From Bradyrhizobium sp. CCH5-F6 (lineage in GTDB: Bacteria > Pseudomonadota > Alphaproteobacteria > Rhizobiales > Xanthobacteraceae), in assembly GCF_001556045.1 (NCBI RefSeq), contig NZ_LSIC01000145.1, positions 1-64,000 of the forward strand: DNA of 64,000 nucleotides, read 5' to 3'. Below, one piece after another: positions 1 to 8,001 of this stretch. The notes under the pieces were generated by a model. It ran no database searches and was not told the origin of the DNA. It was given only the letters and a program-made list of their open reading frames with translations. Positions within the stretch are counted from its first letter, which is position 1. Every line of letters begins with the position of its first letter. The position numbers were made by a program, and so were the translations under genes.

Positions 1-22
1 GCCGCGATAGCGGCGAGACGGG

Positions 23-82
23 TGAGGGGGATCTATCCGCGAATCCTCCTGTTGTTTTGAATCTGCGGATAGATCCCCCTCA
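23..82. repeat. Perfect 18-bp inverted repeat, intergenic
   Basis: The arms at 23-40 and 65-82 are exact reverse complements separated by 24 bases, so the transcript can form a long hairpin. It lies just downstream of the acetyltransferase gene, which ends at 149 on the minus strand, and runs directly into the next repeat. It could act as a transcription stop or be a mobile palindromic unit. Confidence 0.8.
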
Positions 83-123
83 TCCGGCGCTTCGCGCCAC
101 CTTCTCCCACAAGGGGAGAAGGG
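79..123. repeat. Dispersed intergenic repeat of the CCCTCATCCGGCGCTTCGCG type
   Basis: This stretch contains a short GGCGCTTCGCGCC hairpin followed by CTTCTCCCACAAGGGGAGAAG, a second hairpin. This composition is familiar from dispersed intergenic repeats in Bradyrhizobium and related genomes. Recognition is from memory; no genome-wide search was possible. Confidence 0.6.
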
Positions 124-148
124 AAGGCAGTTGTGCAAGTGGAGAGAT

Positions 149-1330
149 CTACCCGAACGCCTGCCGCAGCCGTCGGGCCATGTCGAACAGCATCTGGTTC
201 TGCTTCACCAGCCGCTTGCCGCGGCTGACCGAGGACATCGCCATCGCCGCGAGCCTGCCGCGGGAGGTCAGGGGGACGAAGCTGTCGAAAATCTCTTCGT
301 CGTCCTTGCAGAACATCCGCTTGTACTCGTCCGTGCCGATGCCGAGGTCGAGCGAGCGGTAGCCGCGCTCGGCGTAGCGGTCGATGATGTAGCGCATCAG
401 GATGAGCCCGGGACTGTAGCGTGCGTGCTCGGACATCGTGTAAGTGTTGAACATCATCGAGAAGCGCTGGCCGTCGGCGACGCCGGCGAAGATCGCGATC
501 ACCTCCTCGTCGCATTCAAGCGCGTGGATGTCGATGACACGACCGTCGCCGCGCGGCGCCAGGCAGGCGCTGCGGACGAACTGTTCGACGCCGGGCTCGG
601 CGAAGACGTTCGGGAGCTTCTGTTCCGCCATCCGCACCGGCTTGACGCGGAAGAACCAGTCGAGCAGGCGGGTGATGTCTGCGTCCGAGGTGGCGAGGTG
701 ATAGCGATAGCCGGCGAGCGCCTGGAGCTTCTTCTCCTTGCTCTTGAGGCGGCGGCGGAAGGAGTTGCTGATCCGCGACGGTGGCGGGCCGTCCGGCTCC
801 ATCACCAGTAGCGGGCAGCCGTTGATCGCGCTCTGCCGCGGCAGTTGCGCAAACGGGTTGGGCTGGTCGTGCCAGCGCAACGGCTGTTGCGTCAGCGCCA
901 GCACGTCGGCATGCTCGCGCAGCGGCGCGAGCAGCGCGTCGAGATCGGCACTGTCAGCCTGCGCTGCGAAGTCGGCGTTCCACAGGCCCATGTTGAAGGT
1001 CGTGTGCTTGCCGCCCATGAAGCAGGCCGTGCGCACGCCGTGGCCTTGGCGTTGCGAAAGCGGCAGCAGCAGGAGCGGTTGTCGATCGGCGTCGCGGGCG
1101 ATCACGATGAGCGGCCGGGCACCTTCGCGGGCCCCGACATGTCGCTGCCACGGGCCGAGCAGATCGAAACGCTGGTAGGGCGTGAAGAGGTGGCCGCTCA
1201 TCTCGAAGGCGCGCCAGACCGGCTCGGCTTCGGCCAGATCGGTGACGATATCGACCTGCGCGATACGGCTCGCTTTCGACCGCGCTGGCGCTTCTGCCGT
1301 CCGGCTTTGCATCGCCGCAGCCATGGTCAT
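149..1330 (-). CDS. GNAT-fold acyltransferase, CelD/BcsL-like
   Basis: A 393-residue protein resembling the CelD/Acetyltransf_6 group of GNAT-fold enzymes, often encoded with exopolysaccharide or cellulose genes and thought to acylate polysaccharide or lipid-linked substrates. The C-terminal half shows the typical pattern: a basic helix (SFRRRLKSKEKKL), then a strand-helix segment with GLILMRYIIDRYAERGYRSLDLGIGTD character before the last 60 residues. No signal peptide is evident, so it is probably cytoplasmic. The start at 1330 (MTMAAAM) is preferred over an upstream start at 1393 because the additional residues read through the divergent promoter region; 1324 is an alternative. It is transcribed away from the deacetylase-like gene at 1445, which suggests a shared cell-surface polysaccharide role. 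Substrate is unknown. Confidence 0.7.
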   Translation of the reverse strand: MTMAAAMQSRTAEAPARSKASRIAQVDIVTDLAEAEPVWRAFEMSGHLFTPYQRFDLLGPWQRHVGAREGARPLIVIARDADRQPLLLLPLSQRQGHGVRTACFMGGKHTTFNMGLWNADFAAQADSADLDALLAPLREHADVLALTQQPLRWHDQPNPFAQLPRQSAINGCPLLVMEPDGPPPSRISNSFRRRLKSKEKKLQALAGYRYHLATSDADITRLLDWFFRVKPVRMAEQKLPNVFAEPGVEQFVRSACLAPRGDGRVIDIHALECDEEVIAIFAGVADGQRFSMMFNTYTMSEHARYSPGLILMRYIIDRYAERGYRSLDLGIGTDEYKRMFCKDDEEIFDSFVPLTSRGRLAAMAMSSVSRGKRLVKQNQMLFDMARRLRQAFG

Positions 1331-1354
1331 TCGCGAAACCTGTCGAGAAATCGT

Positions 1355-1366
1355 AAATACGTATTT
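1355..1366. promoter_or_regulatory. Perfect 12-bp palindrome in divergent intergenic region
   Basis: AAATACGTATTT at 1355-1366 is fully self-complementary and AT-rich in a GC-rich background. It sits 25 bases upstream of the acetyltransferase start, where an operator for a dimeric regulator could control one or both divergent genes. The regulator is unknown. Confidence 0.4.
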
Positions 1367-1378
1367 CGGCCTGTGGCC

Positions 1379-1398
1379 GACCTTTGCAAACAAAGGTC
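1379..1398. promoter_or_regulatory. Operator-like dyad GACCTTTG-N4-CAAAGGTC
   Basis: Two perfect 8-bp arms at 1379-1386 and 1391-1398 are separated by CAAA. The dyad lies between the two divergent genes and could bind a dimeric repressor or activator. It could also be a weak RNA hairpin in the leader of the plus-strand gene. Confidence 0.45.
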
Positions 1399-1444
1399 AA
1401 CAAAGGGTAATGACAAGGGGAGAGGGATCGGCCGCCGGGCGAGC

Positions 1445-2506
1445 GTGAAGGGTGGGATTTTGGCATCCGACGACAGATGGCCGGAACGGCTGCGCCTCGA
1501 ATTGGCCTGGTTCACCGGGCAGGCCGTGCTGCGCAGTCGCGGTGCCGGCGCTATCTTTCGCTTTGCACACGTGCGGCCGCGGCGGCGCGGGTTTCAGCCG
1601 CTGCGGCCGAACGAGATCTCGCCGCAATTTCTCGACCGCGCCATTCGCGCGCTGAAGCGGTGGAAGTACGATTTCCTCGGCATGGACGAGGTCTGCCGGC
1701 GCGCGGTGACACTGCCGGAGAAGCGCCGCTTCGTGGCGCTGACCTTCGATGGCGCGCCCAAGGATCTCGTCAACTTCGCCTATCCGGTGCTGGCGCGCCA
1801 TGGCGTGCCCTTCACCATCTATGTGCCTACTGCGTTTCCGGACGGCGTCGGCGAGGCATGGTGGCTCGGGCTCGAGCAGGTCATCGCGCGCGAGAGCCGC
1901 ATCAGCCTGATGATGGGCGAGAAGGAGCAGCGTTTCACGGTGACCGACAATGCCGGGAAGCAGGCGCTGTTCTCGTATCTCGAGAGCTGGCTGCGTTCTT
2001 TGCCGCCGGCGGATTTGTCGGCCGCGATCGCCGATCTCTGCACGCGCTACCGGGTCGACCTCGCCGCACTCTCGCGCGAGGCGTCCATGGATTGGGAGGA
2101 TCTTGCGAAGCTCGCCGCCGATCCGCTCGTCACGATCGGGAGCGCGACCGTGAACTATCCCGTTCTCGCCAACATGAAGGATGCCGCCGCGCTGCGCGAG
2201 ATGACGATGGGCAAGGCCGTCGCGGAAGCGGCTTTCGGCCGCGAGATCAGGCATCTCGCGTTCCCGTTCGGCGATCGCTCTTCGTTTCGGCGCAGCCACG
2301 TCGTGATGGCGGAGGAGGCCGGTTTCGCCAGCGCGGTGTCGACGATCCCGGGCATCGTGGACGCGGAGGGGCGCACCAATCTGCGCGCGCTGCCGCGGAT
2401 TTCCTGGGACGGACGGGTGCGATCGTTGCGGATGCTGCGCGTGCTGGTGTCGGGCGCGGCGTTCGCGCCCGTGAAGCCGACGGGCAGCGTTATCGGCCAG
2501 ACTTGA
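1445..2506 (+). CDS. Polysaccharide-deacetylase-fold protein, probable pseudoenzyme
   Basis: A protein of about 353 residues with the NodB/CE4 polysaccharide deacetylase fold, most similar in layout to the EPS-associated group. The motif regions are recognisable but altered. The canonical TFDDG reads TFDG followed by Ala (residues 100-104), so the metal-binding second Asp is missing. The canonical SHTxxH reads SATVNY (233-238), replacing both metal-binding His by Ala and Tyr. The later FPFGDRS motif is kept. Known CE4 enzymes need that Asp-His-His triad, so classical metal-dependent deacetylation is unlikely; a binding or scaffolding role is an inference. No clear signal peptide is seen. GTG at 1445 is taken as start, preceded by a purine-rich AAGGGGAGAGGG stretch; TTG at 1460 is possible. 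The 3' end overlaps the convergent DUF2842 gene by 17 bases. Confidence 0.7.
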   Translation: MKGGILASDDRWPERLRLELAWFTGQAVLRSRGAGAIFRFAHVRPRRRGFQPLRPNEISPQFLDRAIRALKRWKYDFLGMDEVCRRAVTLPEKRRFVALTFDGAPKDLVNFAYPVLARHGVPFTIYVPTAFPDGVGEAWWLGLEQVIARESRISLMMGEKEQRFTVTDNAGKQALFSYLESWLRSLPPADLSAAIADLCTRYRVDLAALSREASMDWEDLAKLAADPLVTIGSATVNYPVLANMKDAAALREMTMGKAVAEAAFGREIRHLAFPFGDRSSFRRSHVVMAEEAGFASAVSTIPGIVDAEGRTNLRALPRISWDGRVRSLRMLRVLVSGAAFAPVKPTGSVIGQT

Positions 2507-2711
2507 CCCGGTCGGGCCGCTGCATCCAGCTCACGATCGGCATCGCCGGCAGCACCCAACCCATGCCGACCACGACGTAGTAGACCGCCTGTCGCCAGCC
2601 GGATTCGGCGATCCAGGGCATCTGCGCCAACGCCATGCCGAGCAGGGCCCAGACGGTGGCCAGCACCAGGAGCAGGATGGCGCCGAGGAACTTGCGGGTG
2701 CGGATCGTCAT
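2490..2711 (-). CDS. DUF2842 family small membrane protein
   Basis: A 73-residue protein with two predicted transmembrane helices (about residues 8-29 and 42-62) and a short basic N-terminus. It matches the pattern of the DUF2842 family of alphaproteobacterial inner-membrane proteins, whose function is unknown. It is encoded divergently from ctaA with about 90 bases between the starts, an arrangement I associate with related genomes. This hints at a role near heme A or cytochrome oxidase assembly, but that is only a context argument. Confidence 0.75.
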   Translation of the reverse strand: MTIRTRKFLGAILLLVLATVWALLGMALAQMPWIAESGWRQAVYYVVVGMGWVLPAMPIVSWMQRPDRVKSGR

Positions 2712-2804
2712 GGCGGGAGCTTGCTGCGTTCGCGTAACTTGCGCTGCGGGAGCGGGGGACTATAAGGGGCACGCAGTCCGGTTCAAGCCTGGTTTTTGCT
2801 CCGA

Positions 2805-3887
2805 ATGACGTCGATTTCCACCCCGTCCGAGCCGCTTCGCGTCGTGCGCTGGTGGCTGATCGCAGTGGCCGCGCTGATCGCGCTGATGGTGCTGGTCGGC
2901 GGTGCGACACGGCTGACGGAATCCGGCCTCTCGATCGTCGAATGGAAGCCGGTCACCGGCAGTGTTCCGCCGCTCTCGGAGACGCAGTGGATCGAGGCAT
3001 TTGAGGCTTACAAGAAGATCCCGCAATATCGCGAGCTCAACGCCGGCATGAGCCTGTCCGAGTTCAAGGAGATCTTCTGGTGGGAGTGGGGCCACCGGCT
3101 CCTCGGCCGTTTCATCGGTGTCGCTTATCTCTTGCCGTTCCTGTTCTTCCTCTGGCGCGGTGGCCTGTCCGGTGAGCTGAAGCGGCGGCTGTGGCTGCTG
3201 TTTGCGCTCGGCGGGCTTCAGGGCGCGGTCGGCTGGTGGATGGTGGCCTCGGGCCTGACGGAACGCACCGAAGTGTCGCAATATCGGCTGGCGACCCATC
3301 TGGTGCTCGCGCTTCTGATTTTCGCCGGCATCGTCTGGACGGTAAGGCGGCTCGAGGAGCGGCCGCAGATCGCAGCGCCGGCGCGGCTGCGGTTCACGAG
3401 CGCGCTGCTTCTCGTCGTGACGTTCGTGCAGATCTATTTCGGCGCGCTGGTCGCGGGCCTGCGCGCCGGGCGTGCCTACAACACCTGGCCGCAGATCGAC
3501 GGCGCGTTCATCCCGTCGGCGGAGCGGTTGTGGTTCGAGACGCCGTGGTGGCGCAACATGTTCGACAACGTGCTGACGGTGCAGTTCGAGCACCGCATGA
3601 CCGCCTATCTGCTTTTCGCGCTTGCGGCGCTGCACGCGATCGACGCGGTGGGCTCGCGTGCAGGCGCGGCGGCGGGCGGCGCGTTGTGGCTGTTTGCGGC
3701 AGTGAGCTTGCAGGCGGTGCTCGGCATCCTCACGCTGCTCAACCAGGTGCCGATCGATCTCGCGCTCGCCCACCAGGCGGTCGCGATCGTGGTGCTGACG
3801 CTTGCGGTGTTGCAGGTGGAGCGTCTGGCCGCGCGGCACTCCGTCGAAGCGCAGCCGCGCGCGGTTCCGGCCGGTCAGCCCGGCTGA
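2805..3887 (+). CDS. ctaA: Heme A synthase, COX15/CtaA type 2
   Basis: A 360-residue integral membrane enzyme that oxidises the C8 methyl of heme O to the formyl group of heme A for aa3-type cytochrome oxidases. Eight transmembrane segments are visible in two homologous four-helix halves. The four expected heme-ligand histidines appear at H97 (WEWGHR), H165 (ATHLV), H263 (FEHRM) and H323 (LAHQA). The length fits the COX15-like type found in Alphaproteobacteria and mitochondria. The start at ATG 2805 is preferred over a TTG nine bases upstream. It stands alone, divergent from the DUF2842 gene. Confidence 0.95.
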   Translation: MTSISTPSEPLRVVRWWLIAVAALIALMVLVGGATRLTESGLSIVEWKPVTGSVPPLSETQWIEAFEAYKKIPQYRELNAGMSLSEFKEIFWWEWGHRLLGRFIGVAYLLPFLFFLWRGGLSGELKRRLWLLFALGGLQGAVGWWMVASGLTERTEVSQYRLATHLVLALLIFAGIVWTVRRLEERPQIAAPARLRFTSALLLVVTFVQIYFGALVAGLRAGRAYNTWPQIDGAFIPSAERLWFETPWWRNMFDNVLTVQFEHRMTAYLLFALAALHAIDAVGSRAGAAAGGALWLFAAVSLQAVLGILTLLNQVPIDLALAHQAVAIVVLTLAVLQVERLAARHSVEAQPRAVPAGQPG

Positions 3888-3912
3888 TCACCATCAGTCC
3901 GCTGATCAGAGA

Positions 3913-4203
3913 TCAGCAATAGCCGTAGACGCCGCACGCGTAGGGCAGGCGCCAGAAGTAGTCGACCTGCGTCCCTCCGTAATACGCGCCCTGATAATCG
4001 TAGCTCCAGGGGCGGCCGTAATAGCCCGGCAGCGTGTGGGAGCCGGGCAAGAGCGGCGTGCCCGGCAGATTGCCGACGTAGACTTTTGGCGGGTCCTGCG
4101 GCGGCACGGCAGCCCGCCGCTTCGGCGTCGCCGGCAGATCGGCGGCGAGCGCGCTTGAAACCGTCAGCATCGCCGCAAGGGCAGGCACCATCCAGCGCAG
4201 CAT
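3913..4203 (-). CDS. Small secreted protein, Tyr/Gly/Pro-rich
   Basis: A 96-residue protein with a clear Sec signal peptide (hydrophobic stretch ending SALAA, cleavage near residue 20). The short mature part is rich in Pro, Gly and Tyr and ends YGYC with two Cys in the last ten residues. No catalytic motif is visible, and I do not recognise a named family beyond small exported proteins common in Bradyrhizobium. It converges on ctaA with 25 bases between stops. The mature protein is likely periplasmic or surface associated. Confidence 0.65.
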   Translation of the reverse strand: MLRWMVPALAAMLTVSSALAADLPATPKRRAAVPPQDPPKVYVGNLPGTPLLPGSHTLPGYYGRPWSYDYQGAYYGGTQVDYFWRLPYACGVYGYC

Positions 4204-4290
4204 CGTCGGCTCCGAATCAAAAAGGGGCGATCCAAGGACGATGTATGAGGCAGATATGGTTAATGACTGTTAACTGGCAAGGGTCGCCGA

Positions 4291-4392
4291 TGTCATTCCG
4301 GGGCGGTCCGGCAGGACCGAACCCGGAATCCAGAGATGAGCAGATGTCGTCGAGGTTCCGGGCCCGGTGCTTCGCACCGCCCGGAACGACGA
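4291..4392. repeat. Dispersed palindromic repeat, GTCATTCCGGGG family
   Basis: The region opens with GTCATTCCGGGG and closes with CCCGGAACGAC, two imperfectly complementary ends. An internal hairpin-forming part (GGTGCTTCGCACC) lies between. It fits a family of palindromic elements scattered between genes in Bradyrhizobium and Rhodopseudomonas. It abuts the 3' end of the metY gene, where it may act as a terminator. Confidence 0.65.
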
Positions 4393-4395
4393 GGA

Positions 4396-5676
4396 CTACG
4401 CCGCCAGCGCCTGTTCCAGATCCGCGATCAGGTCTTCCTTGTCCTCGATGCCGACCGAGAGCCGCACCACGTCGGGGCCAGCGCCGGACTTGATCTTGGC
4501 AGCGTCGTCGAGCTGGCTGTGCGTGGTCGAGGCCGGATGGATCACCAGCGAGCGGGTGTCGCCGACGTTCGCCAGGTGCGAGAACAGCTGCAGCTTCGAC
4601 ACCAGGTTGACGCCGGCGTCATAGCCGCCCTTCAGGCTGAAGGTGAACACCGCGCCGGCGCCTTTCGGCGCATATTTGCGCGCGAGCCGGTTGTACTTGT
4701 CGCTCGGCAGGCCTGCGTAGCTCACCGAGGCCACCGCCGGATGGCCGGCGAGGAATTCGGCAACCGCCTTGGCGTTGTCGCAGTGCTTCTGCATGCGCAG
4801 CGGCAGCGTCTCGATGCCGGTGAGGATCATGAAGGCGTTGAACGGCGACAGCGCGGGGCCGAGGTCGCGCAGGCCCAGCACGCGGCAGGCGATCGCGAAG
4901 GCGAAATTGCCAAAGGTCTCCTGAAGCCGGATGCCGTGATATTCCGGCCGCGGCTCCGACAGCATCGGATATTTGCCGCCCGTCGACCAGTCGAAGGTGC
5001 CGGCATCGACGATGATGCCGCCGAGCGAGTTGCCGTGGCCGCCCAGGAACTTCGTCAGCGAGTGCACGACGATGTCGGCGCCGTGGTCGATCGGGCGGAT
5101 CAGATAGGGCGAGGCCAGCGTGTTGTCGACGATCAGCGGCACGCCCGCCTTGCGCGCCACCGTCGAGATCGCCTCGATGTCGGTGATGCTGCCGGCGGGG
5201 TTGGCGATGGACTCGATGAAGATCGCCTTGGTGCGCGGCGTCACCGCGCGCTCGAAGCTCGCAATGTCATCGGGATCGGCCCACACCACGTTCCAGCCGA
5301 AGCTCTTGAACGCGTGCGTGAACTGGTTGATCGAGCCGCCATAGAGTTTGCGCGCGGCGATGAACTCGTCGCCCGGCTGGAGCAGCTGCTGCAACACTAC
5401 GACCTGCGCGGCATGGCCCGAGGCCACCGCAAGCGCGGCCGTGCCGCCTTCGAGTGCGGCGACGCGCTCTTCGAGCACGGCATTGGTCGGGTTGCCGATG
5501 CGGGTGTAGATGTTGCCGAACGCCTGCAGGCCGAACAGGGAGGCGGCGTGATCGGCATCGTTGAAGACGAAGGACGTCGTCTGATAGATCGGAGTCGCGC
5601 GCGCACCGGTGGTGGGGTCGGGCTGTGCACCGGCATGCACGGCGAGAGTCGAAAATCCCGGGAGGCGATCGCTCAT
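4396..5676 (-). CDS. metY: O-acetylhomoserine sulfhydrylase (PLP-dependent)
   Basis: A 426-residue enzyme of the Cys/Met metabolism PLP family. It catalyses formation of homocysteine from O-acetylhomoserine and sulfide, the direct sulfhydrylation route to methionine, in the cytoplasm. The PLP lysine is K209 in HSLTKFLGG, and the phosphate-binding and active-site tyrosine region YTRIGNPT (57-64) is intact. The length of about 425 residues separates it from the shorter cystathionine synthases and lyases. It is monocistronic. The leader at 5677-5760 contains a GC-rich hairpin (5728-5752), but I could not match a known SAM riboswitch. The assignment between O-acetyl- and O-succinylhomoserine as substrate rests on overall family resemblance. 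Confidence 0.9.
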   Translation of the reverse strand: MSDRLPGFSTLAVHAGAQPDPTTGARATPIYQTTSFVFNDADHAASLFGLQAFGNIYTRIGNPTNAVLEERVAALEGGTAALAVASGHAAQVVVLQQLLQPGDEFIAARKLYGGSINQFTHAFKSFGWNVVWADPDDIASFERAVTPRTKAIFIESIANPAGSITDIEAISTVARKAGVPLIVDNTLASPYLIRPIDHGADIVVHSLTKFLGGHGNSLGGIIVDAGTFDWSTGGKYPMLSEPRPEYHGIRLQETFGNFAFAIACRVLGLRDLGPALSPFNAFMILTGIETLPLRMQKHCDNAKAVAEFLAGHPAVASVSYAGLPSDKYNRLARKYAPKGAGAVFTFSLKGGYDAGVNLVSKLQLFSHLANVGDTRSLVIHPASTTHSQLDDAAKIKSGAGPDVVRLSVGIEDKEDLIADLEQALAA

Positions 5677-5815
5677 TTGGGCGTCCTATGTCTCGTTGTC
5701 TGAAAATCGGGCGGCATGCTGATCGGCGCCGCGCTCGCCGTCAAGGCGCGGCTTCACATTGAAACGATCGTGCTACGCATTGTCGCGTTCGCGAAAGAAA
5801 TCCTTCGCAATTGCG

Positions 5816-6400
5816 TCAGCTCTGCTCGGTCTTGTTTTTCGCGGCGCGATCGGATGCTGCGGTGTCGCCGCCGCCGACGCTCATTCGATTGAGGGATAGC
5901 CGCATGCCTTGCGTCGGTGCCGGCGCCCGCTTGGAACTGAGCGTGCGCGAATTCACACCCATCCAGGAGATTTCGGACGACAGGCGGCCATATTCGATCT
6001 TGGGGCAGCGGTTCATTACGACCTTGATGCCGACCGACTCCGCTTTCGCCGCCGCCGCGTCGTCGCGCGCCCCGAGCTGCATCCAGATCACCTTCGGCAA
6101 CGGGTCGAGCGTGAGCGCCTCTTCGACGACGGGCATGATGTGGCTGGAGTTGCGGAAAATGTCGATCATGTCGACAGGACGGCCGATGTCCGAGAGCGAG
6201 GCGATGAACGGCTTTCCAAGCAGGTCCTTGCCGACATGGCCGGGATTGACCGGGATCATGTCGTAGCCGCGCTGCGCCAGATATTTGAACGCGAAATAGC
6301 TCGGCCGCACGTTGACCGGCGAGGCGCCGACCATCGCGATCGACTTCACGCTGTTGAGGATGCCGCGGATGTAATTGTCGGGATAGGAGTCGTGGTTCAT
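5816..6400 (-). CDS. CoA-binding domain protein, YccU-like
   Basis: A 194-residue protein with a Rossmann-type CoA_binding_2 domain over about residues 10-145. The glycine-containing loop AMVGASPVNVRPSY (22-35), the VNPG segment and the late EYGRL motif are typical of the YccU group. These are single-domain cytoplasmic proteins that bind CoA or nucleotides; their precise role is not established. A polar, low-complexity C-terminal tail of about 40 residues extends beyond the domain. It lies about 140 bases upstream of metY on the same strand, possibly independently transcribed. Confidence 0.8.
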   Translation of the reverse strand: MNHDSYPDNYIRGILNSVKSIAMVGASPVNVRPSYFAFKYLAQRGYDMIPVNPGHVGKDLLGKPFIASLSDIGRPVDMIDIFRNSSHIMPVVEEALTLDPLPKVIWMQLGARDDAAAAKAESVGIKVVMNRCPKIEYGRLSSEISWMGVNSRTLSSKRAPAPTQGMRLSLNRMSVGGGDTAASDRAAKNKTEQS

Positions 6401-6417
6401 TGCTCGTCTTTTTCCTT

Positions 6418-6503
6418 GTCATTGCGAGGAGCGAAGCGACGAAGCAATCCAGCCTGTCGCTGCGGAGCGATTCCTGGATTGCTTCGCTTCGCGCGCAATG
6501 ACG
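6418..6503. repeat. Dispersed palindromic repeat, GTCATTGCGAGG family (copy 1)
   Basis: The ends GTCATTGCGAGGAGCGAAGC and the complementary GCTTCGCGCGCAATGAC enclose the paired cores AGCAATCCAG and CTGGATTGCT. The whole 86-base unit folds into one long hairpin. A second copy lies at 30157-30269. It occupies the gap between the CoA-binding protein and the crotonase gene. Confidence 0.85.
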
Positions 6504-6506
6504 ATT

Positions 6507-7331
6507 TCACTCGTCCCGCCACGTCGGCGTGCGCTTCTCGATGAAGGCGCCGATGCCTTCCTCGGCGTCGCGTGCCATCATGTTCTCGGTCATCACCTCT
6601 GCCGCATAGCGATAGGCGTCTGCAAGGTTCATCTCGGCCTGGCGATAGAACGCCTCCTTGCCGAGCTTGATCGTGTAGGCGGATTTCAGGGCGACCTTCT
6701 GCGCCAGCGCAATCGCGGCATCGCGCTCGGCCCCGGCGGCAACGACGCGGTTGATGAGCCCGATCTCGCGGGCGCGCGCCGCCGGAATCGGCTCGCCCGT
6801 CAGCAGCATCTCCATCGCCTGCTTGCGCGGCACATTGCGCGACAGCGCCACCATGGGCGTCGAGCAGAACAAGCCGATATCGACGCCGGGCGTCGCAAAG
6901 CTCGCCGCCTCGGAGGCGATCGCGAGATCGCAGCTTGCCACGAGCTGGCAGCCGGCCGCCGTCGCGATGCCCTGGACCGCGGCGACCACCGGCTTCGGCA
7001 GTTGCACGATCGCCTGCATCATCGCGCTACAGGCATTCATCATGTCGGCAAAGAACGCTCGGCCGCGATCCGGATCGGCGCGGCGCGCGGTGAGCTCCTT
7101 CATGTCGTGGCCGGCGGAGAAGGCGGGACCGTTGGCCGCGATCACGACGCCGCGGACGGCCTTGTCGTCGCGGATCCCGTTGAGCTCGGCATGCAGGCTC
7201 GCGATCATCGCCTCAGAGAGGCTGTTGCGCGCGGCCGGGCGGTTGAGCGTCAGGACCGCGATGCTGCCGATCGTCTCGCGCAGCAGGATCTGAGGTTGCG
7301 GGGAGGGAGCGCGGGCGGCCTGGACGGACAT
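6507..7331 (-). CDS. Crotonase-fold protein, ECHDC3-like
   Basis: A 274-residue member of the enoyl-CoA hydratase/isomerase superfamily. The closest pattern I recognise is the ECHDC3 subgroup, with ATAAGCQLVASCDLAIAS and FATPGVDIGLFCSTP segments. Oxyanion-hole regions (SAGHDMKEL and AAGCQL) are present. The two glutamates used by classical enoyl-CoA hydratases are replaced: GGCEL is AGCQL, and the PE of the next motif is PG. A classical hydratase reaction is therefore unlikely and the true substrate is unknown. The start at 7331 (MSVQAARAPSPQ) is chosen because upstream residues have no family resemblance. Confidence 0.85.
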   Translation of the reverse strand: MSVQAARAPSPQPQILLRETIGSIAVLTLNRPAARNSLSEAMIASLHAELNGIRDDKAVRGVVIAANGPAFSAGHDMKELTARRADPDRGRAFFADMMNACSAMMQAIVQLPKPVVAAVQGIATAAGCQLVASCDLAIASEAASFATPGVDIGLFCSTPMVALSRNVPRKQAMEMLLTGEPIPAARAREIGLINRVVAAGAERDAAIALAQKVALKSAYTIKLGKEAFYRQAEMNLADAYRYAAEVMTENMMARDAEEGIGAFIEKRTPTWRDE

Positions 7332-7416
7332 TGACGCGGTTTCCGCTAGATGATTGCAATTGGATGACGCAGATAACTTAATGTAACAGGACAAGCGAAG
7401 CGAGGGTGGGAACGGC

Positions 7417-7845
7417 ATGGCGTTAGCGAAAATGAGCGTCGCGGAGCTCGAGCAGTTCCTACGTGCCGAATTCCCCCAGGCCTTCAGCGGTGACGACATC
7501 ACGATCGAGAGCGCGGACGGCCAGACTTGCCTGCTGCGCCAGCGCTACAGCGAGCGAATGCTGCGGCCGGGCGGAACCGTATCCGGCCCGACGCTGATGG
7601 CGCTCGCCGATTTCGCGATGTACGTGGTGCTGCTGTCCGCGATCGGGCCGATCGGACTCGCGGTCACCACCAATCTCAACATCAACTTCCTGCGTAAGGG
7701 CCAGCCGGGACAGGATGTTCTCGCCGAGGCGAGGCTCCTCAAGCTCGGGAAGCGGCTGGCGGTCGGGGAGGTGAACCTCTTGTCGGGCACTTCACCCGAT
7801 CCGATTGCCCATGTCACTTCGACCTATTCCATTCCAAATGTTTGA
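7417..7845 (+). CDS. PaaI-family hotdog thioesterase
   Basis: A 142-residue protein with a single hotdog domain covering about residues 20-140. It shows the pattern of the PaaI/YdiI thioesterase group: RPGGTVSGPTLMALADFAMY contains the central helix with its catalytic-region Asp, followed by TTNLNINFLRKG. Such enzymes hydrolyse acyl-CoA thioesters in the cytoplasm; the substrate cannot be told from sequence. It is divergent from the crotonase gene with an 85-base gap, so the pair may be co-regulated in acyl-CoA metabolism. Confidence 0.85.
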   Translation: MALAKMSVAELEQFLRAEFPQAFSGDDITIESADGQTCLLRQRYSERMLRPGGTVSGPTLMALADFAMYVVLLSAIGPIGLAVTTNLNINFLRKGQPGQDVLAEARLLKLGKRLAVGEVNLLSGTSPDPIAHVTSTYSIPNV

Positions 7846-7917
7846 AATTTTTGAGGGTAATATAGCACCGTATTTATAAGCGTTTGATTTCATTTATGTA
7901 ATTTCCGTCCTTGGGCA

Positions 7918-7946
7918 TTGACCGTTGCGCGTCTCTTCTCTAGAAA
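7918..7946 (+). promoter_or_regulatory. Sigma-70-type promoter of rplM-rpsI
   Basis: TTGACC (7918-7923) and TAGAAA (7941-7946) are separated by exactly 17 bases, upstream of the rplM start at 8002. This predicts a leader of about 50 bases. The leader contains GC-rich complementary segments but no recognisable ribosomal leader structure. Confidence 0.65.
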
Positions 7947-8001
7947 ACCGCGCAGTCCGGTGCGGTGTTCGCGCCGATGTCTCCCTCACGGAAATTCTGA
8001 C

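Noticed and set aside
845..1444. In-frame upstream extension of the deacetylase-like gene
   Set aside because: The extension lies antisense to the acetyltransferase gene and through the divergent promoter; it shows no domain features.
5677..5815. Possible SAM riboswitch upstream of metY
   Set aside because: Only a simple GC-rich hairpin at 5728-5752 is seen; the conserved elements of SAM-I and SAM-II riboswitches were not found.
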